A program made the translations under genes and the position numbers. Positions 1 to 5,250 of a stretch of DNA of 5,488 nucleotides are shown in pieces. Position 1 is the stretch's first letter. Every line of letters begins with the position of its first letter. This DNA comes from an uncultured Acetatifactor sp. (GTDB lineage: Bacteria; Bacillota; Clostridia; Lachnospirales; Lachnospiraceae). The DNA lies in the NCBI GenBank assembly GCA_910577185.1, contig CAJTLR010000001.1, positions 1 to 5,488 of the forward strand, in the 5' to 3' direction. The notes under the pieces were generated by a model. The model saw nothing but the letters and a program-made list of their open reading frames with translations, ran no database searches and had not been told where the DNA came from.

Positions 1-89
1 CGGGGTTTTACTGAAGCGGGGGAATGCCGTACAGAGAAGGAATGGTGCATGGCCGTAAGGAAACCACATGATTCTTTCTCTGTGCGGCA

Positions 90-103
90 CCCGGCAGACC
101 GGG
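90..103 (+). repeat. Short GC hairpin
   Basis: CCCGG (90-94) and CCGGG (99-103) are perfectly complementary around a four-base loop CAGA. It is one of several short stems in the GC-rich left end and supports the idea that this stretch may be a structured RNA. No U-tract follows, so it is not an intrinsic terminator. Confidence 0.4.
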
Positions 104-296
104 GGGCGGTCCATGACAGGCGGGAACATGAACGGAAGACAGTGTCCGCACTTCTGACGGGAGGGTAACGCTGATAGAGAAAAAAGAGAACGGCATTGGA
201 AGGCAGTACACCGGTGGAAGCCGGCCTGCGTATTGGGTATGCCAGGACCACGGGAACACGGGGCAGACAGTGCCTCATGACGTACCGGGGAGCGAA

Positions 297-337
297 GCGG
301 TGAACAACCGCATCATCCGGCAGGAATGTCTGGATGA
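297..337 (+). repeat. Two back-to-back hairpins at the GC/AT border
   Basis: The first hairpin pairs GCGGT (297-301) with ACCGC (307-311) around GAACA. One base later TCATCCGG (313-320) pairs with CTGGATGA (330-337), eight pairs including one G-T wobble, around a nine-base loop. A T-run lies at 351-356, thirteen bases beyond the second stem. This is too far for a classical intrinsic terminator, but the pair may mark the 3' end of a transcript or structured RNA coming from the left. Confidence 0.4.
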
Positions 338-360
338 CCAATATATCTAATTTTTTATTT

Positions 361-389
361 TGTCTTATCTTAAAGTATATGTGTCTTAT
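361..389 (+). repeat. Direct repeat TGTCTTAT, two copies
   Basis: TGTCTTAT occurs at 361-368 and again at 382-389. The copies start 21 bases apart, about two helical turns, which would place them on the same face of the DNA. Such spacing is typical of paired regulator contacts, but the region is AT-rich and chance is not excluded. Confidence 0.35.
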
Positions 390-430
390 TATATATTCTA
401 TGGCACAGTGTTTCAACAGAATATACTTTA
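371..430. repeat. Perfect 10-bp inverted repeat with 40-bp spacer
   Basis: TAAAGTATAT (371-380) is the exact reverse complement of ATATACTTTA (421-430). The spacer is 40 bases. It could be a cruciform or RNA stem, a pair of half-sites for a regulator, or the ends of a small lost element. Pairing does not extend beyond ten bases on either side. Confidence 0.45.
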
Positions 431-545
431 TTTATCAGGTGTTTCTCAGCATATAACATTGTCAAAAAGGTAAGGGAAAGATAGTTCTGGCGTAACAGAA
501 TATCAATATGAATAAAACATGGTAACAGTCTGTTTATTCGGGATT

Positions 546-575
546 TTGCCTTTAATATTAGTGTTTTGCTAGAAT
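546..575 (+). promoter_or_regulatory. Candidate sigma-A promoter with extended -10
   Basis: A -35-like TTGCCT (546-551) is followed after 18 bases by TAGAAT (570-575), five of six matches to TATAAT. The -10 is preceded by TG plus one base (567-569), the extended -10 signature common in Gram-positive promoters. It points toward licD, with an expected start near 582. AT-rich DNA yields many chance matches, so confidence is moderate at best. Confidence 0.35.
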
Positions 576-789
576 ACTTTATTTTAGTACAAAAATGATC
601 ATTGATTTATATTACAGACACTATGGTTGCTTATCTTCTTAGCGTGATATTTTTGTAGATTTTATAGGGGATGAGCAGTAGTTCCAGGGGTGTGTTACAA
701 CCTAAACTTGCTATAGAGAAATGATAAAAGCATATGAAGACAAGTGAAGGACTAGGGATAATTCTACTTTGGCATAGGTGGGAGCACAT

Positions 790-1647
790 ATGGATATTTT
801 AGCAAAAAGGGACGGCTACCAGATTACACCAGAGGAATTAAGGCAAATACAGCTGACACAGCTTGAACTGATTTTGGAAGTTAGGCGTATCTGCCGAAAA
901 TGCCATATTCATTACAATATGGTGGGTGGAACTATGCTGGGGGCCATCAGGCACCAGGGATACATACCGTGGGATGATGATGCTGACATTGGTTTTTTAC
1001 GAAAGGAATATGAAAAATTCCGACAGGTCTGCAGGACGGAGCTGAATACAGAAAAGTATTATTTTCAGGACTGCCGGGATACAAAAGGGTACCGATGGGG
1101 ATATGGAAAGCTTCGTCGGAAGAATACAGAGTTCATACGTCTGAATCAGGAATTTATGCCATATGAACAAGGAATTGCAATAGACCTTATGCCTTTTGAC
1201 AATGTACCGGATTCGGATTTTGTCCGAAAGGTGCACGCATCTGTTTGTTTTTTTTACCGAAAGGCATTCTGGTCGGCAGTAGGCAGAAAGGCTGATAAGA
1301 ATATTTTTAAAAGAGGACTCTATCAGATTCTGTACATGATTCCTGAGAAGTGGCTTATTCGCAGTTACCAGAACTGGATAAATTATTGTGTGAAGCTGGG
1401 ACGCACAAAGCAGGTAAGGATTCTGACATTTCCTACCCCGAAAGGTGTGTATGGCTATGATAGGAAATGGTATACGGATTTACAGTTATATAAATTTGAA
1501 GACTGCCAGTTTCCCGGTGCCAGGGATTTCAATGGGTATCTGAAAGTGAAATACAATGATTATATGGCCATGCCTGGGGCAGAAAAAAGAAAGGTGCATC
1601 CAATTTCCAGGCTTACTTTGCCAGGCAGACAAGAATGGCAGGAGTAA
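790..1647 (+). CDS. licD: LicD-family phosphotransferase (phospho-alcohol transfer to surface glycan)
   Basis: The product is 285 aa and belongs to the LicD family (LicD/fukutin nucleotidyltransferase-like fold), whose members transfer phosphocholine or other phospho-alcohols from a CDP carrier to sugars of teichoic acids, capsules or lipopolysaccharide. Visible signatures are GGTMLGA from residue 46, the acidic catalytic motif PWDDDAD at 60-66 (usually PWDDDID or PWDDDVD), the second conserved block GIAIDLMPFD at 128-137, and the typical tail DYM...P.EKRK..H at about 257-270. No signal peptide or membrane segment is seen, so it probably acts at the inner face of the membrane. ATG at 790 is preferred: GGTGGGAG (777-784) sits five bases ahead of it. 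A GTG at 778 in the same frame would add four residues but has no ribosome-binding site. The next gene starts 38 bases downstream and encodes a cytidylyltransferase, fitting a donor-plus-transferase pair. The transferred group cannot be read from the sequence. Confidence 0.9.
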   Translation: MDILAKRDGYQITPEELRQIQLTQLELILEVRRICRKCHIHYNMVGGTMLGAIRHQGYIPWDDDADIGFLRKEYEKFRQVCRTELNTEKYYFQDCRDTKGYRWGYGKLRRKNTEFIRLNQEFMPYEQGIAIDLMPFDNVPDSDFVRKVHASVCFFYRKAFWSAVGRKADKNIFKRGLYQILYMIPEKWLIRSYQNWINYCVKLGRTKQVRILTFPTPKGVYGYDRKWYTDLQLYKFEDCQFPGARDFNGYLKVKYNDYMAMPGAEKRKVHPISRLTLPGRQEWQE

Positions 1648-1672
1648 GGGGTGCCCTGAAGGCTGTATACAT

Positions 1673-1677
1673 AAGGA
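1673..1677 (+). promoter_or_regulatory. Ribosome-binding site that decides the cytidylyltransferase start
   Basis: AAGGA lies eight bases before ATG 1686. The alternative upstream ATG at 1635 overlaps the licD end and would add 17 residues ahead of the conserved domain, so 1686 is the better start. Confidence 0.6.
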
Positions 1678-1685
1678 ATGAGGTC

Positions 1686-2114
1686 ATGGAGACAAAGCGT
1701 TACAAGATTGGTTATACAGATGGCGTTTATGATCTGTTTCATGTGGGCCATTTAAATATGATCGAAACTGCCAAAAAACAGTGTGAATATCTGATAGTGG
1801 GCGTACACAGCGACAAGGTTGTAAGTCAGTACAAGCACCGGTGTCCAGTGATACCAGAAGATGAGCGGGCCCGCATCATAGGCGCGGTCAGGGGAGTGGA
1901 TAGGGTTGTCATAAATGAAGTCAGGGACAAGATGACTTTGTTGGAACGGTATCACTTTAATGTGATTTTTATAGGGGATGACTGGAAGGGGACGGAGCGC
2001 TGGAATTATTTTGAGACAGTCTTGGGGGAACGGGGGGTGGATGTGATTTATGTTCCGTATACCCGAGGAATCTCGACCACTGACATTAAGAAAAAAATCT
2101 TGAATCTTTTTTAA
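1686..2114 (+). CDS. HxGH cytidylyltransferase (glycerol-3-phosphate or phosphoethanolamine/phosphocholine type)
   Basis: The 142-aa product has the single-domain nucleotidyltransferase fold of TagD (glycerol-3-phosphate cytidylyltransferase, 129 aa in B. subtilis) and of eukaryotic-type phosphoethanolamine/phosphocholine cytidylyltransferases. Evidence is the DGVYDLFHVGH motif (residues 12-22, HVGH at 19-22), GDDWKG at 97-102, and RGISTT at 127-132, the CTP-binding signature. The middle part (YLIVGVHSD, then EDER, then VDRVV) looks closer to the ethanolamine/choline enzymes, while GDDWKG is more TagD-like, so the substrate is uncertain. The enzyme would join a phospho-alcohol to CTP, giving a CDP-alcohol and pyrophosphate in the cytoplasm. 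It sits between licD and pdxA, 18 bases before the latter. LicD would be the natural user of its product. It differs from LicC, the usual partner of LicD, which has a different fold without HxGH. Confidence 0.88.
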   Translation: METKRYKIGYTDGVYDLFHVGHLNMIETAKKQCEYLIVGVHSDKVVSQYKHRCPVIPEDERARIIGAVRGVDRVVINEVRDKMTLLERYHFNVIFIGDDWKGTERWNYFETVLGERGVDVIYVPYTRGISTTDIKKKILNLF

Positions 2115-2132
2115 CGCAGGGAGAATAAGGAA

Positions 2133-3158
2133 ATGGAGAGAAAAAAGATCGCGGTCACGATGGGGGACCCGGCGGGGATTGGGCCGGAAGTTGTGGTAAA
2201 GGCGCTGTCTGAAAAGCGCATATACGAGAAATGCATTCCTGTCGTAATCGGGGATTATGAGGCGCTACAAGACGCTATCCATTTTTCCGGCCTGGACCTA
2301 AGCCTGAAAGAGATAAATGATTTTGAAGAGGCCACGGGAGAATTTGGAACGGTGGATTTCATCAATCTGAATTACTTAAGGCCCGGCGGCTGGAAGTATA
2401 AAGAGAATTCTGCAGTCTGCGGGGAGGCGGCCTTCCAGTATGTGGTCCGTGGAATCCGGCTTGCCATGGAGGGAAAGGCAGCGGCAGTGATTACAGCCCC
2501 CATCAGTAAGGAATCCATCAACCTGGCTGGCCATCATTATAGCGGACACACTGAAATATTTGCGGAATATACCGGAACAAAGGATTATGCCATGCTTCTT
2601 GCAAGTGGAAATTTACGTGTGATACACGTTACGACACACTGCGCATTAAGTGAGGCTTGTCGGCGGATACGGAAAGAACGGGTGCTGACGGTGATAAAAC
2701 TGGCAGACAAGGGATGCAGGATGCTGGGAATCGCGGAACCGCGGATTGGTGTGGCAGGCTTAAACCCACACTGTTCGGAGAACGGTTTATTCGGAACAGA
2801 GGAAGCCAGCGAAATTATCCCGGCAATACAAGAGGCAGAGAAACTTGGAATTCAAGTTGCCGGCCCGGAGCCACCAGACACGGTTTTTGTAAAATGCAAG
2901 GCAGGAATGTATGACATTGTGGTGGCCATGTATCATGATCAGGGACATATTCCTCTGAAGCTGAACGGCTTTCAGTGGGATGAAGGGAAAAGGCAGTTCA
3001 GGTCCGTGCGGGGAATCAACTGTACTATTGGGTTGCCGATCATACGTGCGTCCGTGGATCACGGAACCGCCTTTGGCAAGGCGGGGGAAGGACGGGCAAA
3101 TGCGGACAGCATGCTGGATGCCATGGAAGCGGGACTTAGGATGGCTGGAAATAAGTGA
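2133..3158 (+). CDS. PdxA/PdxA2-family 4-phospho-hydroxyacid dehydrogenase
   Basis: The 341-aa product is a full-length member of the PdxA family, metal- and NAD-dependent oxidative decarboxylases. PdxA acts on 4-hydroxythreonine 4-phosphate in vitamin B6 synthesis; PdxA2 acts on 4-phospho-D-threonate or -erythronate, giving dihydroxyacetone phosphate and CO2. Signatures: TMGDPAGIGPE at 9-19, TAPISKESI at 121-129, SGHTE at 137-141, and three metal-ligand histidines in conserved settings, H169 (VTTH), H213 (GLNPH) and H268 (MYHDQGH), followed by ASVDHGTAFGKAG at 306-318. The catalytic set appears intact. SGHTE followed by an EYTGTKDYAM stretch resembles PdxA2 more than classical PdxA, but this is judged by eye. 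AGGGAG (2118-2123) is nine bases ahead of the ATG. The gene is 18 bases after the cytidylyltransferase and 19 before asnB. The usual PdxA2 partner kinase (DUF1537/Pfam sugar-acid kinase) is absent here. Its GC content is clearly higher than that of asnB. A role in glycan precursor supply is inference. Confidence 0.9.
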   Translation: MERKKIAVTMGDPAGIGPEVVVKALSEKRIYEKCIPVVIGDYEALQDAIHFSGLDLSLKEINDFEEATGEFGTVDFINLNYLRPGGWKYKENSAVCGEAAFQYVVRGIRLAMEGKAAAVITAPISKESINLAGHHYSGHTEIFAEYTGTKDYAMLLASGNLRVIHVTTHCALSEACRRIRKERVLTVIKLADKGCRMLGIAEPRIGVAGLNPHCSENGLFGTEEASEIIPAIQEAEKLGIQVAGPEPPDTVFVKCKAGMYDIVVAMYHDQGHIPLKLNGFQWDEGKRQFRSVRGINCTIGLPIIRASVDHGTAFGKAGEGRANADSMLDAMEAGLRMAGNK

Positions 3159-3165
3159 TGCAGAT

Positions 3166-3171
3166 AGGAGG
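3166..3171 (+). promoter_or_regulatory. Consensus ribosome-binding site of the amidotransferase
   Basis: AGGAGG with a six-base spacer before ATG 3178 is a textbook site. It decides the start: the frame is open back to 2980, inside pdxA, but only the 3178 start puts a cysteine at position 2. Confidence 0.85.
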
Positions 3172-3177
3172 AGCGCT

Positions 3178-5052
3178 ATGTGTGCCATCACAGGTATTAT
3201 TGCAAAAGGAAAAGAGCGGTATATACAGACGGAAGAACTCTTTAAAATGTGCCGAATACAGAGACATAGAGGACCTGATGATGAAGGAGGGGTAGCACTT
3301 GATCTAAATGGATCCAAAATCAGAGAAATATCGTCTGGAGAGACCATTGCATGTAAAGGTTTGCTGGGGTTTGAAAGGCTGAGCATACAAGATTTGTCAC
3401 GTAATGGCCATCAGCCAATGCAAAATACAGAGTCTGATATTTCCATTATTTTTAATGGAGAAGTGTATAATTTTGTGGAATTGCGTACTTCTCTTGTAAA
3501 AAAGGGACATATATTTAGAAGTGGTACAGATACTGAGGTTATTCTTCATATGTATATGGAATATGGAATTGAAAAGACCTTAGAAGCATTGAATGGGATG
3601 TTTGCATTTGCAATTGCCGATATTCGTACCCGGAAGTTATACATAGTCCGAGATAGATTTGGAATAAAACCGTTATATGTTGCTTACACAGAAGATGTAC
3701 TACTGTTTGCATCAGAAGTGAAAGCTTTTCTTGGGTATCATGGTTTTTGTGCAAAGCTTAATATGGCTGCAGTGGAAGAATATATTTTGTTTAAGAGCTT
3801 GTTGTCAGATACACTCTTATTGGGTGTGGGGCAATTGGAAGCTGGAACTGTGATGGAATATGATCTGGAGACAGACTATATCAGAAAGTGGAAATATTTT
3901 GACGTTGAATCATATCATCGCAGTGAAAGAGAATGCAGCTATGCTGATATAAAAGAACGTATATGGGAGACCATGAAAGCAGTAGTGCGCCGTCAGGTTA
4001 TAAGCGACGTAAAGGTGGGAAGTCAACTGTCTGGTGGGATAGATTCCAGTATTCTTTCCCAAATTGCTGCAGAAGAACATGGATTAACGGATACTGTATC
4101 ATGCAAGGTGGAGTGTGAAGAACAAGCAGATGGTCCATACATTGATGTCGTAAATAAAAAACTGATGTTGAATGCACATGTCGGGAAGATAGATGCGCGT
4201 TTTTTTATAGATCATATTATAGATACAGTGTGGCATTTTGACAGTATACTGTCCCATACACCTGCGGTTGGAATGCTTCAGATTTCCGAATGCGCACATA
4301 AAAATGGAATTAGAGTGTTACTGTCTGGTGAGGGGGCAGATGAAATGTATGGAGGATATAAATGCTTCCAGAAGTTAGCTTTTTCACAGAATTCCTTAAA
4401 CGAAGACGATATTATAAATACAATTATATTCAGGGATGGGCGGGAAGATATAAATTTTTTGCGGCGAGTACTGCCTGGTTTGGAACCAGAATCTTATTAC
4501 CAAAAAAGAAAAGATTACTTTGCCCGATTTACAGGTTCGGTATTTGATAGACAAATTAAATATGAAATATCAACGCATTTAGTAGAATTACTTTCCCGTC
4601 AGGATAAAATGTCTATGGCACATTCCGTGGAAAACCGTGTTCCGTATCTGGATAATGAGCTGGTACGCCTGGCCTGGGATATTCCTGAAAGTTTCCTTAT
4701 GGATCGCGCATCCAAAGAAGGAAAATTTATTTTAAAGGATATAGCATCCGAACTTTTTGGAAGGGAATTTGCATTTCGGCGTAAAGTAGGTTTTTTTATT
4801 CCGGGGAACATGTTTTTATGTTCAGACATGGCTTTAATCGGCCGGATTCTTGCCTATATCAAAAAACGGGGAATTATTCACAGTGATATTTTTGAACAAT
4901 GGGCACACAGTGAACTTCGGGTATATGGGCAATTAAATTATTTCCAGTCGGCACTGTTTCTTAAAATGTTTACTTTGGAAATTTGGTGTCAGATGTTTTT
5001 GGATGGACTTAATGTGGATGAATGTAAAGGAATACTGTTGGGGAGCGCCTGA
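3178..5052 (+). CDS. asnB: AsnB-type glutamine-dependent amidotransferase (asparagine synthetase family)
   Basis: The 624-aa product is close in length to B. subtilis AsnB and AsnO. The N-terminal class II glutaminase domain covers about residues 1-210: Cys2 is the nucleophile exposed after Met removal, with RHRGPDDEG at 29-37, FNGEVYNF at 92-99 and TDTE at 117-120. The synthetase domain follows, with the ATP pyrophosphatase P-loop SGGIDSS at 285-291, SGEGADEMYGGY at 383-394 and RQDKMSMAHSVENRVPYLD at 474-492. Both active sites look complete. The family makes asparagine from aspartate, but homologues in polysaccharide clusters amidate uronic acids or other carboxylates (for example WbpS-type proteins). 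Location after licD, a cytidylyltransferase and pdxA favours the second role; this is inference. The gene is visibly AT-richer than pdxA (18 of 60 G+C at 4381-4440), suggesting separate origins. Its last codons contain the ribosome-binding site of the next frame. Confidence 0.92.
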   Translation: MCAITGIIAKGKERYIQTEELFKMCRIQRHRGPDDEGGVALDLNGSKIREISSGETIACKGLLGFERLSIQDLSRNGHQPMQNTESDISIIFNGEVYNFVELRTSLVKKGHIFRSGTDTEVILHMYMEYGIEKTLEALNGMFAFAIADIRTRKLYIVRDRFGIKPLYVAYTEDVLLFASEVKAFLGYHGFCAKLNMAAVEEYILFKSLLSDTLLLGVGQLEAGTVMEYDLETDYIRKWKYFDVESYHRSERECSYADIKERIWETMKAVVRRQVISDVKVGSQLSGGIDSSILSQIAAEEHGLTDTVSCKVECEEQADGPYIDVVNKKLMLNAHVGKIDARFFIDHIIDTVWHFDSILSHTPAVGMLQISECAHKNGIRVLLSGEGADEMYGGYKCFQKLAFSQNSLNEDDIINTIIFRDGREDINFLRRVLPGLEPESYYQKRKDYFARFTGSVFDRQIKYEISTHLVELLSRQDKMSMAHSVENRVPYLDNELVRLAWDIPESFLMDRASKEGKFILKDIASELFGREFAFRRKVGFFIPGNMFLCSDMALIGRILAYIKKRGIIHSDIFEQWAHSELRVYGQLNYFQSALFLKMFTLEIWCQMFLDGLNVDECKGILLGSA

Positions 5053-5053
5053 T

Positions 5054-5250
5054 ATGCCAAAATCATAATATAGGAATGTCAAACCAGATGTTTCTGAATG
5101 GATTCAGTGTGTACAAATGTTGCAGAAGGCAGATTTTTCTTTTGATATGATTATAACTATTGTTTCAAGGGCATAAAAATGTTGGTTATTACAGAATGGC
5201 GGAATTACATTTTAAGATTTTATGAAAAGGGCGAGCTAGTCAGGTTATGA
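5054..5250 (+). pseudogene. Small broken ORF between asnB and the next gene (one stop, one frameshift)
   Basis: GGGGAG (5040-5045) lies eight bases before an ATG at 5054, one base after the asnB stop. Translation gives four residues and then TAA (5066-5068), which would need only C-to-T at a CAA codon. Beyond it the same frame reads protein-like sequence (PDVSEWIQCVQMLQKADF) to about 5146. A shift of one base there (re-reading base 5146) joins a frame that reads YDYNYCFKGIK and then MLVITEWRNYILRFYEKGEL, ending with TGA at 5248-5250. That TGA overlaps the next ATG as ATGA, a typical coupling junction. With one lost base restored the frame would be 66 codons and fill the gap between the two genes exactly. 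I do not recognise the protein. Alternatives are an intergenic region read too generously, or the last part of a larger gene shortened by deletion. Confidence 0.45.

Larger units (their letters stand above)
1..350. other. GC-rich stretch without a recognisable gene; possible remnant of a mobile or structured-RNA element
   Basis: No frame gives a protein I recognise. On the + strand one frame is open from base 1 to a TAA at 166-168, and another from 132 to a TAA at 348-350; a minus-strand frame is open over 8-259. Simultaneous openness in several frames is expected for GC-rich DNA and none has a convincing ribosome-binding site. Base composition is far richer in G and C than what follows, and the change at about 345 is abrupt. 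Compact hairpins lie at 90-103, 297-311 and 313-337. The look is that of a ribozyme or mobile-element end (for example part of a group II intron) or of a decayed gene, but I could not find a domain V signature or a maturase, so the identity is open. Confidence 0.4.
351..789 (+). promoter_or_regulatory. AT-rich non-coding control region upstream of the licD operon
   Basis: About 440 bases without a supportable gene separate the GC-rich left end from the first real CDS. Only very short open frames occur (for example an 8-codon frame from 721 and a 17-codon frame from 671), and none has a good Shine-Dalgarno sequence. The region holds a perfect 10-bp inverted repeat (371-380/421-430), an 8-bp direct repeat, and a promoter-like pair at 546-575. 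If that promoter is used, the leader would be roughly 200 bases, long enough for leader control such as the processive antitermination known for some Firmicute polysaccharide operons. I could not identify a convincing antitermination hairpin, so this remains inference. Confidence 0.5.

Noticed and set aside
8..259. Minus-strand open frame of 83 codons
   Set aside because: It lies in GC-rich DNA where several frames are open at once, has no recognisable domain and no convincing ribosome-binding site.
132..350. Plus-strand open frame of 72 codons ending at the GC/AT border
   Set aside because: No start codon with ribosome-binding site and no familiar motif; may be part of a decayed element, but not supportable as a gene.
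1..350. Group II intron fragment
   Set aside because: Composition and hairpins suggested it, but no domain V hairpin with its catalytic AGC/GUU pattern and no reverse transcriptase sequence could be found, so it is kept only as a possibility.
313..356. Intrinsic terminator
   Set aside because: The stem at 313-337 is fair, but the T-run begins thirteen bases later, too far for the classical arrangement.
690..710. Small leader hairpin around TGT-GTT-ACA as an antitermination element
   Set aside because: Only three pairs plus two beyond a mismatch; too weak to claim.
1635..1685. Upstream start for the cytidylyltransferase, overlapping licD
   Set aside because: The added 17 residues precede the conserved domain, and ATG 1686 has a well-spaced AAGGA.
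2980..3177. N-terminal extension of the amidotransferase into pdxA
   Set aside because: It is a shadow of pdxA in another frame. The consensus AGGAGG and the need for Cys2 fix the start at 3178.
2657..3386. Overlapping open frames on either strand across pdxA and the start of asnB
   Set aside because: They sit inside strongly supported genes, have unnatural composition and show no domains.
5076..5150. 24-codon frame starting at ATG 5076
   Set aside because: Its translation is less protein-like than the frame read through the broken ORF, and its AGG is too close to the start codon.
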